From Acinetobacter tibetensis (GTDB lineage: Bacteria > Pseudomonadota > Gammaproteobacteria > Pseudomonadales > Moraxellaceae), in assembly GCF_023824315.1 (NCBI RefSeq), contig NZ_CP098732.1, positions 1,426,001 through 1,490,000 on the forward strand: 64,000 nucleotides of DNA. The letters are read 5' to 3'. The translations under genes and the position numbers were made by a program. The notes beneath the pieces were generated by a model, which did no database searches, was not told where the DNA came from, and saw only the letters and a program-made list of their open reading frames with translations. Position 1 is the stretch's first letter. Each line of letters begins with the position of its first letter. This document shows, in pieces, positions 18,686 through 27,155 of this stretch.

Positions 18686-19195
18686 TTAATCATCCCAACG
18701 TTTTTTCTTGTAGTGACCTAAATGGCGTCCATTGTCATGACGGTAAGAGCGATCATTGTAACGTGCATCGTTATAGCGATAATTACGGTCTGAGCGATAG
18801 CCACGATTATCATAGCGTTCATCATCACGACGATCTTCAGAGACTTTTCGTCCTAGCGCTGAACCACCAGCGGCACCTAAAGCTGCGCCAACATAGCCAC
18901 CATTGGTCCCTGCAACATTTTTACCTACAGTGTAACCCCCAGCACCACCAAGACCACCACCAATAGCGGCAGAAGTTCTATTTCGGCGATCACTCGCAGC
19001 AGCGGCACCACCAGCACCACCGACAGCAGCACCAATCATTGCACCTGTTGTACCACCCAGTTGTTTACCGATTGCTGTGCCTGCGACACTACCTAAGGCA
19101 GATGTTGCTGCAACGCGAGTACCATTATCGGCATAAGCGGTTCCCATCATGGTGGTCGCGATTAATGAGGCATAAATTACATGATTCAGTTTCAT
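18686..19195 (-). CDS. Glycine-zipper envelope protein, Arg/Tyr/Asp-rich tail
   Basis: Starting at 19195 gives 169 residues beginning MKLNHVIYASLIATTMMGTAYAD, a clear signal peptide. Residues about 25-115 are glycine-zipper repeats (GTAIGKQLGGTTGAMIGAAV; GGYVGAALGAAGGSALG). The tail from about 118 is rich in Arg, Tyr, Asp and His (YDNRGYRSDRNYRYND). Proteins of this sort insert in or lie on the outer membrane, but the role is unknown. It is a paralogue of the next gene, 238 bp upstream on the same strand. Confidence 0.8.
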   Translation of the reverse strand: MKLNHVIYASLIATTMMGTAYADNGTRVAATSALGSVAGTAIGKQLGGTTGAMIGAAVGGAGGAAAASDRRNRTSAAIGGGLGGAGGYTVGKNVAGTNGGYVGAALGAAGGSALGRKVSEDRRDDERYDNRGYRSDRNYRYNDARYNDRSYRHDNGRHLGHYKKKRWDD

Positions 19196-19394
19196 GACAA
19201 ACTCCATTTTTTCATAGTGCTATGTGCTTGAGTTCAATTTAAAAGAGTTGAGCGGATTAAAATGAAGTGCTTTGTATGTGTACATGATGGTTTTGTCATG
19301 ACTTTGTATTGCTTCTTCATAACAAATTCACAATTACAGTTTGATAGAAACCACTACTTTAATTTCAGATCTAACTTTTTAATTCAATATAAAA

Positions 19395-19414
19395 CAAGCA
19401 CCTAATGGTGCTTG
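19395..19414 (-). terminator. Terminator after the second glycine-zipper gene
   Basis: CAAGCACC pairs with GGTGCTTG around 4 nt, with TTTTAT following on the minus strand. Confidence 0.75.
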
Positions 19415-19433
19415 AATGCTTGAACTGTAGGAA

Positions 19434-19865
19434 TTAACGGTAGTGACGGTGACGTTTTTTCCATTTACGTGAAGACTTGGCTTTTTCTTCAGCTTTATCT
19501 TTAGAAATTTTGTTTCCTAAAGCAGCACCACCCGCAGCACCTAGTGCAGAGCCAATATAACCACCGCTAGTACCTCCCATGCTTTTACCGACGGTATAAC
19601 CTGTACCACCCCCTAAAGCACCACCAATAGCAGACTCTGTACGGTTACGGCGATCACTTGCTACCGCTGCGCCACCCGCGCCACCGAGTGCGGCACCAAT
19701 TGTAGCACCTGTAGTGCCACCCATACTTTTGCCAACAGCAGTACCCGCAACACTACCTAGTGCACTTGCTGCTGCAACACGTGTTGTACTATCTGCGTGA
19801 GTATTCATTGCTAACATTGAAGATGCAGCCAATGCGGTACTTAATAAAACGGCATTCAGTTTCAT
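19434..19865 (-). CDS. Glycine-zipper envelope protein, paralogue
   Basis: Starting at 19865 gives 143 residues: MKLNAVLLSTALAASSMLAM with a signal peptide ending near THAD, then glycine-zipper repeats (GTAVGKSMGGTTGATIGAAL; GGYIGSALGAAGGAALG) and a short Lys/Arg-rich tail (KSSRKWKKRHRHYR). It is strongly similar to the downstream gene through the zipper region but has a different tail. The in-frame extension upstream of 19865 is not part of the signal peptide. Both have their own terminators, so they are separate transcription units. Confidence 0.8.
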   Translation of the reverse strand: MKLNAVLLSTALAASSMLAMNTHADSTTRVAAASALGSVAGTAVGKSMGGTTGATIGAALGGAGGAAVASDRRNRTESAIGGALGGGTGYTVGKSMGGTSGGYIGSALGAAGGAALGNKISKDKAEEKAKSSRKWKKRHRHYR

Positions 19866-20218
19866 CGTATTCTCCATGTCCAAAAATGCGGACGAAATTT
19901 TTTGATGCGGCAAATCTAACAAAACGCATCGTCATAAATGTGGAGAGCAAGGCACTAAGTTGTGCTGTTCGGTGAGTGCTTTGTATGAGTTTGATTAAAA
20001 TCGTTCATTTTATGGCTGATCAATCATTGCATGGGTAAATAAGCAACAACTTTTTAAAGGATAGAACAAAGTCAAAGATGAGCAAAGTGAAAGCTTCAGA
20101 AGCTTATTTATCAGCATAATAGATATGTCAATTAAAGGGCAGAATCGGTAAACTATGCTCAAATTTGAAATTATGCAGCCTAATTTAGACTGCTTGAGCT
20201 ATTGAGATAGATTAAACA

Positions 20219-21307
20219 ATGAAAGAATCGTTACGTTTGCGATTAGATCAGCTTTCTGACCGTCATGAAGAGTTAACAGCACTATTGGCTGATGCTGAGG
20301 TTATTTCGGATAATAAGCGTTTTCGTCAATTATCACGCGAACATAGTGATTTAAGTGAAATTACAGAAGTTTGGGCGAAGTATAGACAAGCAGAAGAAGA
20401 CATCGAAACTGCAAATGCTATGTTGTCTGATCCAGATTTTAAAGAAATGGCTCAAGAAGAAATTAAGGAAAATAAAGCCATTATTGAACAGCTCGAAGCT
20501 GATCTTAATATCTTGATGATTCCTAAAGATCCAAATGATGCGAATTCGGCCTATTTAGAAATCCGTGCAGGAACGGGCGGTGATGAAGCTGCTATTTTCT
20601 CTGGTGATTTATTCCGTATGTATAGCAAGTATGCTGAATCGAAAGGTTGGCGTATTGAAGTACTTTCAGAAAATGAAGGCGAACACGGTGGTTACAAAGA
20701 AGTCATCTGCTTAGTGAATGGTGAAGGGGTGTATGGTCGCTTGAAGTTTGAAAGTGGCGCTCACCGTGTACAACGTGTCCCTGCGACAGAGTCACAAGGT
20801 CGTGTACATACTTCAGCGTGTACTGTTGCGATTTTGCCTGAAATTGATGTCGATACAACGGTTGAAATTAATGCGTCAGATTTACGTATTGATACCTACC
20901 GTGCTTCAGGCGCTGGTGGTCAGCACATCAACAAAACCGATTCAGCAGTTCGTATTACCCACATTCCTACAGGAACTGTGGTGGAATGTCAGGAAGAACG
21001 TTCACAGCATAAAAACAAAGCCAAAGCGATGGCTTTATTGGCTTCACGTTTAGAAAATGCCAAACGTGCTGCGGCAGATGCGGCAACCTCTGAAATGCGT
21101 CGCGATTTGGTGGGTTCGGGTGATCGTTCTGAACGAATCCGGACTTATAACTATCCGCAAGGTCGTATGACCGACCATCGTATCAACTTAACTTTATATA
21201 AGTTGGATGCTGTGATGGAAGGCGATTTAAACGAATTGCTTGATAGTTTGCATCGTGAATATCAAGCAGATCAGTTGGCGATGCTTGCACAGCAAAATGG
21301 TGGCTAA
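20219..21307 (+). CDS. prfA: Peptide chain release factor 1
   Basis: A 362-residue factor that reads UAA and UAG stop codons. The catalytic GGQ motif is in [20 protein letters not shown] (about residue 233), and the codon-recognition PAT motif is in [14 protein letters not shown] (about 187). Length is normal. Its stop overlaps the prmC start (TAATG), and PrmC methylates the Gln of GGQ. hemA, the usual upstream partner in enterobacteria, is not here. Confidence 0.98.
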   Translation: MKESLRLRLDQLSDRHEELTALLADAEVISDNKRFRQLSREHSDLSEITEVWAKYRQAEEDIETANAMLSDPDFKEMAQEEIKENKAIIEQLEADLNILMIPKDPNDANSAYLEIRAGTGGDEAAIFSGDLFRMYSKYAESKGWRIEVLSENEGEHGGYKEVICLVNGEGVYGRLKFESGAHRVQRVPATESQGRVHTSACTVAILPEIDVDTTVEINASDLRIDTYRASGAGGQHINKTDSAVRITHIPTGTVVECQEERSQHKNKAKAMALLASRLENAKRAAADAATSEMRRDLVGSGDRSERIRTYNYPQGRMTDHRINLTLYKLDAVMEGDLNELLDSLHREYQADQLAMLAQQNGG

Positions 21308-22119
21308 TGAATATTGCACAGGCATTAGCCTTACGTGGAGAAGTGGAAAGTTATGAGCGTCAAGAGAATGCGTGGTTACTTGAGCATATTCTAAAAATTG
21401 ATGCTTTTGATTTATCCCTCAAATCCGCACAAGAACTCACCGCAGAGCAAGAGCAAGTCTATGTGAATGGTTTGGCACGTATCGCAGCGGGCGAACCTTT
21501 GGCTTATGTTACGGGTTCACAACCATTTTGGACATTAGACCTGATCGTGACTCAGGATACTTTGGTTCCTCGTCCAGATACTGAAGTATTGGTAGAAACC
21601 GTTTTGCGTCTTGATTTGCCTGAAGACACACGTGTTGTGGATTTAGGAACAGGTACGGGTGCTATCGCATTATCATTGGCAAGTGAGCGCCCAAACTGGT
21701 CTGTCATTGCAACAGACATTTATGAACCGACTTTAGAAGTTGCCCTGCAAAATGCCGAAAAGCATGATTTAACACAGGTGAAATTCTTTTTAGGCAGTTG
21801 GTTTACTGCGTTGAATCGTCAATATTTTGATGTGATTGTGTCTAATCCACCATATATTGATGCAAAAGATGAGCATATGCTGAATTTAGCTGCTGAACCT
21901 GAACGAGCTTTGGTTGCGGACAAACAAGGCTTGGCGGATATTGAACATATTATTCAGCAAGGTAAAAAATGGCTAGCAGCACAAGGTTGGATTGTACTTG
22001 AGCATGGCTATGATCAAGGTGAAGCAGTGCGCAATATCTTTAAAGCGGCAGGTTTTAAAGAAGTCAAAACAGTCAAAGATTACGGTGGGAATGACCGCGT
22101 GACTTTAGGGCAACTTTAG
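21307..22119 (+). CDS. prmC: Release factor glutamine methyltransferase
   Basis: A 270-residue SAM-dependent N5-glutamine methyltransferase. The SAM-binding motif VVDLGTGTGAIALSLA (about residue 113) and the catalytic NPPY in DVIVSNPPYIDAKD (about 178) are present, with the N-terminal substrate-binding helices before them. It is translationally coupled to prfA, its substrate's gene. Confidence 0.96.
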   Translation: MNIAQALALRGEVESYERQENAWLLEHILKIDAFDLSLKSAQELTAEQEQVYVNGLARIAAGEPLAYVTGSQPFWTLDLIVTQDTLVPRPDTEVLVETVLRLDLPEDTRVVDLGTGTGAIALSLASERPNWSVIATDIYEPTLEVALQNAEKHDLTQVKFFLGSWFTALNRQYFDVIVSNPPYIDAKDEHMLNLAAEPERALVADKQGLADIEHIIQQGKKWLAAQGWIVLEHGYDQGEAVRNIFKAAGFKEVKTVKDYGGNDRVTLGQL

Positions 22120-22150
22120 TAATTATCCCATTTTATAGTTGTAAAATTAA

Positions 22151-22180
22151 AAAAGCACGACCCAATGGTTGTGCTTTTTT
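22151..22180 (+). terminator. Terminator after prfA-prmC
   Basis: AAAAGCAC pairs with GTGCTTTT within a longer stem containing one wobble pair, 4-nt loop, T6 tail. Confidence 0.85.
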
Positions 22181-22234
22181 AATGTGGTTGATGGTACTTT
22201 AAAGAAAGCTACAGAGTCCTAAACGGTACAAGGC

Positions 22235-23146
22235 TTAAGTTAAATTATGATTCATTGGTTGAATTGCGGGAGGTAATTCAACTTCAAGTGATTCTGACAT
22301 TTCTCGTTCGATTAAACGCACAATTGAATTTAATGGCAGATCATTGTCTTGTAATCCAAAAGGCTCTTCAATTTGTGCACTCAGTGCATCTAAACCTAAA
22401 AATAAATAAGCAATCAAGCTCACTAAAATTGGAGTCCAAATGCCTAAACTCGCTTCTAGGCTAAAGGGTAAAATAAAGCAGAAACAATAAACGGTACGAT
22501 GTAAAAGTACTGAATATGAATAGGGTAAAGGAGTACTTAAAATACGATCGCATCCAGCCTGAATATTGCCTAAATCGACAATATGCTGATTTAAACTATT
22601 GTAAATAATGTCCGATATTTCTGCGTTACGTAATGCGAGGACTAAATCTTTTTGAATAGCTTCAAGCACATATTGCGCAGCATTAATTTTTTTGCTGAGT
22701 TGTTGCAACTGTGTTGAATTGAAATCCACTTTATCGTGATAAAACTCGAAAGATTGAGGTTGAGCTCTAAGACGATCGCGTAATAAGTGAGTAAATAACA
22801 TGACGCGATACATCAAAATATTGCGACGTTCAGTACTGAGAACATGCGAATCACGAGAGATATGACGTGAATTTGCAATTAATGCCCCCCAGAGTTTACG
22901 TCCTTCCCACCAACGATCATAACAGGCGTTATTACGGAAGCTTAAAAAGATAGAGAGGATGATACCGAAAATGGTAAAGCCAATTGCTGGAACCGCAGGA
23001 ATAGTGAAGTATTGATGTGAAGAGAGATAAACCAGAATCGCTGAAATCAATATGACGATTAATAGTGCAGGGAGTACTTTAGGAAGTATGGTGCCAGACC
23101 ATGCGAAAAGTAATTTGAAACTATTATTTTTATCTCGAACAATCAT
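22235..23146 (-). CDS. Bestrophin-like (UPF0187) membrane channel protein
   Basis: 303 residues. The N-terminal membrane helices and the block FLSFRNNACYDRWWEGRKLW (about residue 69) are diagnostic of the bestrophin/YneE family, which forms pentameric ion channels in bacteria and eukaryotes. A second pair of helices lies around YCFCFILPFSLEASLGIWTP (about 213), and the EEPFG motif with its acidic neighbourhood is at about 262. Physiological role in Acinetobacter is not established. It appears monocistronic. Confidence 0.88.
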   Translation of the reverse strand: MIVRDKNNSFKLLFAWSGTILPKVLPALLIVILISAILVYLSSHQYFTIPAVPAIGFTIFGIILSIFLSFRNNACYDRWWEGRKLWGALIANSRHISRDSHVLSTERRNILMYRVMLFTHLLRDRLRAQPQSFEFYHDKVDFNSTQLQQLSKKINAAQYVLEAIQKDLVLALRNAEISDIIYNSLNQHIVDLGNIQAGCDRILSTPLPYSYSVLLHRTVYCFCFILPFSLEASLGIWTPILVSLIAYLFLGLDALSAQIEEPFGLQDNDLPLNSIVRLIEREMSESLEVELPPAIQPMNHNLT

Positions 23147-23222
23147 TGATCTATACCATCTCTATCACAACGACAGTGTTCCATAGACAAACTGTGCTGT
23201 GCAAGAGACAGTGAAATCATTT

Positions 23223-23258
23223 ATAAGAAAAGACGACATGAAAGTCGTCTTTTCTTAT
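23223..23258 (-). terminator. Strong terminator between the unknown gene and the bestrophin gene
   Basis: A perfect 15-bp stem (23223-23237 with 23244-23258) and a 6-nt loop. A/T runs at both ends allow action in both directions. It isolates the bestrophin gene from the upstream gene. Confidence 0.85.
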
Positions 23259-23283
23259 GGACCGAAATGTCTAAAATACGATT

Positions 23284-23634
23284 CTAAACTAAATAATCGA
23301 CCGAAATTTCGGAAATCTCAACTTGGGAAAAAGCATCAATTTCTTCTGCCAAGCAGAGCGCGACAATTTTAGAGGTATGAGTAAGCGTTGTGCCTTGAGT
23401 CAGGTTCTCACCTGTTCGCAAGCACAGAATAGCTTCATCACTGAGTTCGAGTGCCTTCGCTTTTGCCATTGCATCATGTTGCGAAAAAAATTGGGCTATC
23501 ACATTTTGTAGCTCAACTTCTGAAACATTGAGTAGGCTTTGACTAAAAAATTCATCCAATTCTGTTGGGGAGTTTAGAGAATGAGTAAAATTTTGCACGA
23601 GATTTTTATCTAGTACATCAATCATCTTAAACAT
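23284..23634 (-). CDS. Hypothetical protein
   Basis: 116 residues, acidic, no signal peptide or membrane helix, family not recognised. A ribosome site (AAAGG) lies 7 nt before the first ATG. A second Met at position 4 is an alternative start. It lies between the divergent promoter of the AraC gene region and a strong terminator, and seems to be transcribed alone. Confidence 0.6.
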   Translation of the reverse strand: MFKMIDVLDKNLVQNFTHSLNSPTELDEFFSQSLLNVSEVELQNVIAQFFSQHDAMAKAKALELSDEAILCLRTGENLTQGTTLTHTSKIVALCLAEEIDAFSQVEISEISVDYLV

Positions 23635-23776
23635 AACGTTTACCTTTAAGTTAAGGTGATAAAACAGGAGGGGTACAGCCGAAAATAAGCATAAAATTAT
23701 GCTTTAGAGTTGAGTGAAAAATATACTAATATGGCGCAATTTGCAATTCAATCTAGATGACTGAGCAGTAATAAAA

Positions 23777-23790
23777 AAAGCTATGGCTTT
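23777..23790 (-). terminator. Possible weak terminator after the AraC-family gene
   Basis: AAAGC pairs with GCTTT around 4 nt, followed on the minus strand by T7. The stem is only 5 bp. Confidence 0.4.
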
Positions 23791-23811
23791 ATCATTTCTC
23801 TGTGAGCATGC

Positions 23812-24876
23812 TTATTCTTTAGATTGACGATAAGCACCTGGACTCAGTCCAGTCCATTTTTTAAAGGCACGATGAAAAGCACTTGGGTCATGAAAATTCA
23901 GTTCATCGCTAATTTCATGTAAGGGTTTATCGGTTTTAGTTAAAAGTTCTATTGCTGTATCACGACGAATATCATTTTTTAATTGTTGATAATTACAGCC
24001 TTCACTATTCAGTCGGCGGCGTACGGTTGCTTCTGACATATTAAGTTGTTGTGCCAGTACATTCAGTTCAATCCATTCTGCGGGTGGGGCTTGAAGTAGA
24101 TATTTACGTACTTGGGTACTGAGCGCATGTGGATTTTTAAAGCGAACCAAGAGATTGTGTGGCGTTTGTGAAATGAACTCATACCACGATTTTTTATCCT
24201 GTTTAATTTTAATATTTAAATAGTCTCGATCAAACTCGACGACGTTTTGCTGAGTAGAATAGGCAATATTGGAACAGAATCGAATATGGTAATCTTCATC
24301 TGTTAAAGGTTTTTCACACTTAAGTTGGATTGAATTGAGGGGAATACGTTGACTGGCTAACCAACACATTAAAGTATGAATTAACATCAGGTAGGTCGCA
24401 TAACTAAACATGCGCTTTGGCTGCTTTTTATCATGAATAATAATACGTGCAACATGCTGCTCAAGAATTAATTCACTTTGGAAATCATCTAAAACTAGAT
24501 TAAAAAACTTTAATATATCTTTCAGCGCTTTTTCAACGGTTTCACTCTGAATAACAGCTTTAGAAATAAATTGATAACTACCTCGCCGTAAAGCATGGTG
24601 ATCCATACCAAAAAACTCATCGTTCATACGATTAGCCAGTTCAATCCAAAGTTGTGCATATTGTGAAATAGATACACGGGCTTTATTGGATTGCATTAAT
24701 TCTGCGGGAATCCCTGCACTGTGTAAGATTTCCTGAATATTGAGTCCTTGATGATGCGCAGAAAGTACAGCTTCCTGTACCAAACTCATCGAAATACTGC
24801 CTTTATCGAAATTTAATTGTGGTTCGCGCATGTAAAAATCCAAATCGTTGGACATTCCACTGTCCAAATCCATCAT
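23812..24876 (-). CDS. AraC-family transcriptional regulator
   Basis: 354 residues. The N-terminal two thirds is the arabinose-binding-like ligand domain found in OruR/ArgR-like regulators (SISQYAQLWIELANRMNDEF, about residue 68). The C-terminal AraC DNA-binding domain holds two helix-turn-helix units (LAQQLNMSEATVRRRLNSEG, about 283, and HEISDELNFHDPSAFHRAFK, about 321). It is divergent from the acyl-CoA catabolic genes, which it probably controls; the inducer is unknown. A 7-bp dyad (TTGGACA/TGTCCAA, 24848-24867) lies in its first codons. A start at the Met at 24855 is an alternative. Confidence 0.92.
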   Translation of the reverse strand: MMDLDSGMSNDLDFYMREPQLNFDKGSISMSLVQEAVLSAHHQGLNIQEILHSAGIPAELMQSNKARVSISQYAQLWIELANRMNDEFFGMDHHALRRGSYQFISKAVIQSETVEKALKDILKFFNLVLDDFQSELILEQHVARIIIHDKKQPKRMFSYATYLMLIHTLMCWLASQRIPLNSIQLKCEKPLTDEDYHIRFCSNIAYSTQQNVVEFDRDYLNIKIKQDKKSWYEFISQTPHNLLVRFKNPHALSTQVRKYLLQAPPAEWIELNVLAQQLNMSEATVRRRLNSEGCNYQQLKNDIRRDTAIELLTKTDKPLHEISDELNFHDPSAFHRAFKKWTGLSPGAYRQSKE

Positions 24877-24971
24877 TAATAATGCAATATTTGGAAATTG
24901 TACTCAAGCTTGACTGTGTTTACTCTGAAGCTAAAGTCGAGTATGAACTTTCAAAAAGATAGGACAGGGAA

Positions 24972-25742
24972 ATGAAAATTCAAAATAAAGTTTTTGTGGT
25001 TACAGGTGGTGCTTCAGGTTTAGGTGCTGCCACAGTTAAATATCTGGTTCATGCCGGTGCTCGTGTTGCTTTTGTTGATATGAATCAAGAACTAGGCTAT
25101 GCCTTAAAACAACATTTAGGGGAAAACGCGAAGTTCTATCCTTTAGATGTCACCAATGAACAAACCGTGAAATCTTTCTTTTTAAATGTAGAGCAAGATT
25201 TTGGTCAACTGAATGGCTTGGTGAACTGTGCTGGCATTGCGCCGTCAGCAAAAGTTTTGGGACGCGATGGTTTACATGACTTAGCAATGTTTCAGAAAGT
25301 TTTAGATGTCAATGTTAGTGGTAGCTTTAACATGATTCGTTTTGCTGCGGAATTGATGGCGAAGTATGAATTGAAAAATGATGAAGAAGATCGAGGCGTG
25401 ATTATTAATACAGCCTCGGTTGCCGCATACGATGGTCAAATTGGTCAAGCAGCTTATTCAGCATCAAAGGGTGCAATTGTTGCTATGACTCTACCGCTTG
25501 CACGTGAACTGGCGCGTAACGCGATACGTGTAATGACAATTGCACCCGGCATTATGGAAACCCCGATGCTTAAAGGTATGCCACAAAACGTGCAAGATGC
25601 TTTGGGACAAATGGTGCCGTTTCCACCGCGTTTAGCCAAACCTGAAGAATTTGCAAGTCTGGTTGGGCACATTGTGGAAAATACGTATTTGAATGGTGAA
25701 GTCATTCGTCTAGATGGTGCGATTCGTATGGCACCGAAATAA
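24972..25742 (+). CDS. Short-chain dehydrogenase, 3-hydroxyacyl-CoA dehydrogenase type 2-like
   Basis: 256 residues of the classical SDR fold: the NAD-binding TGGASGLG (about residue 12), LVNCAGIAPS (about 88) and catalytic Ser and YSASK (about 165). Overall it resembles HSD17B10-like enzymes, which oxidise 3-hydroxyacyl-CoA including branched short chains. It is the first gene in the cluster divergent from the AraC regulator. Ribosome site GACAGGGAA precedes the ATG. Confidence 0.88.
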   Translation: MKIQNKVFVVTGGASGLGAATVKYLVHAGARVAFVDMNQELGYALKQHLGENAKFYPLDVTNEQTVKSFFLNVEQDFGQLNGLVNCAGIAPSAKVLGRDGLHDLAMFQKVLDVNVSGSFNMIRFAAELMAKYELKNDEEDRGVIINTASVAAYDGQIGQAAYSASKGAIVAMTLPLARELARNAIRVMTIAPGIMETPMLKGMPQNVQDALGQMVPFPPRLAKPEEFASLVGHIVENTYLNGEVIRLDGAIRMAPK

Positions 25743-25823
25743 AGCTAAATACGTGTATAGATAATAAGTTTGCACAATTTGGATGTGCAAAAGAAAGAAT
25801 AGAAAATTGATAAGAGTATTTAC

Positions 25824-26960
25824 ATGATTTTAAATGATGAACAAAAAATGGTTCAGGAGATGCTGCGCGATTTTTCGCAGACACAACTGAAACCCACTGC
25901 GGCTGAACGTGATAGAACTGGGCAATTTCCTGCCGAAGAGTTAAAGCAGTTAGGTGAACTCGGTGCGTTGGGTATGACTATACCGCCAGAATGGGGTGGT
26001 GCAGGTCTGGATTATGTCTCACTGGTCTTGGCTCTTGAAGAAATTGCTGCGGGTGATGGTGCAATTTCTACAATTGTTAGTGTTCAAAACTCATTGCCAT
26101 GTGGCATTACCTACAAATATGGTACGGAACAACAAAAGCAGAAATATCTAGCAAAATTGGCAACAGGAGAGTGGTTAGGCTGCTTTTGCTTAACTGAGCC
26201 GCAGGCAGGCTCTGATGCTGGGGCATTGCAATGTCGTGCAGAGCGTGATGGTGATACATGGGTTTTGAATGGAACAAAGCAGTTTATTACGACAGGCAAG
26301 CATGCGCAGTTAGCAATAGTTTTTGCTGTGACGGATAAGTCCGCAGGGAAAAAAGGCATTTCTTGCTTCCTTGTACCAACGGATACCCCGGGGTATATCG
26401 TGTCGCGAATTGAGGAAAAAATGGGGCAGCATTGTTCAGACACAGCTACTATTGTGTTTGAGGATTGCCGAATTCCTGTGGAAAATATATTGGGTGAAGA
26501 AGGTCAAGGCTACAAGATTGCATTATCCAATTTAGAATCGGGGCGTATTGGAATTGCGGCGCAGTCAGTTGGTATGGCTCGCGCGGCTTTAGATTCGGCC
26601 ATTGAATACGCCAATGAACGTAAGGCTTTTGGAGTGGAGTTGGTACAGCATCAAGCTGTGGCTTTCCGTTTAGCAGACATGGCAACACAAATTGAAGCAG
26701 CACGACAATTGATTTTGCATGCTGCAAGTTTAAAAGATGCTGGACAGCCCTGTTTAAAAGAAGCCTCAATGGCCAAATTGTTTGCATCTACTATGGCAGA
26801 AAGAGTCTGTTCCGACGCGATTCAAATTTATGGCGGCTATGGCTATGTAAATGATTTTCCAGTGGAACGTATTTATCGAGATGTGCGTGTTAGCCAAATT
26901 TATGAAGGTGCATCCGATATACAAAGACTGTTGATTGCCCGAGAGATTACTCAAGGTTAA
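25824..26960 (+). CDS. Acyl-CoA dehydrogenase
   Basis: 378 residues of the FAD-dependent acyl-CoA dehydrogenase family. Motifs in order: CFCLTEPQAGSDAG (about residue 122), WVLNGTKQFITTG (about 149), ERKAFGVELVQHQAVAFRLA (about 265), and YGGYGYVNDFPVERIYRD then the catalytic Glu in QIYEGASDIQR (about 363). The position of this Glu fits short-chain or branched-chain enzymes; exact substrate unknown. It follows the SDR gene by 81 bp. Confidence 0.92.
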   Translation: MILNDEQKMVQEMLRDFSQTQLKPTAAERDRTGQFPAEELKQLGELGALGMTIPPEWGGAGLDYVSLVLALEEIAAGDGAISTIVSVQNSLPCGITYKYGTEQQKQKYLAKLATGEWLGCFCLTEPQAGSDAGALQCRAERDGDTWVLNGTKQFITTGKHAQLAIVFAVTDKSAGKKGISCFLVPTDTPGYIVSRIEEKMGQHCSDTATIVFEDCRIPVENILGEEGQGYKIALSNLESGRIGIAAQSVGMARAALDSAIEYANERKAFGVELVQHQAVAFRLADMATQIEAARQLILHAASLKDAGQPCLKEASMAKLFASTMAERVCSDAIQIYGGYGYVNDFPVERIYRDVRVSQIYEGASDIQRLLIAREITQG

Positions 26961-26969
26961 AACAGATTC

Positions 26970-26999
26970 GCACATTGAGACGTTGTGTTCTCAATGTGC
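26970..26999 (+). promoter_or_regulatory. Stable intercistronic hairpin between acyl-CoA dehydrogenase and ligase genes
   Basis: An 11-bp perfect stem, GCACATTGAGA with its complement, around 8 nt, begins 10 bp after the dehydrogenase stop. No T-run follows, so it may be an mRNA stabiliser, processing site or weak attenuator within the operon rather than a simple terminator. Confidence 0.6.
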
Positions 27000-27155
27000 A
27001 TAAAACAGCAATCAGATTGATGGATTTGGAAATTGATGCATCCCTCAAGGCATGATTAGCTAAGTACAGATCACCCAATTTTAGAACAGATTGTGGAAAA
27101 CAATAAAAGCTAAGCAACAAGGCGAGATGCTTTGTATCAGGAAGAGGTTCAAGTC

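Noticed and set aside
26111..26787. Two 110-residue antisense frames inside the acyl-CoA dehydrogenase gene
   Set aside because: The plus strand encodes an unmistakable enzyme here; the antisense products show no domain.
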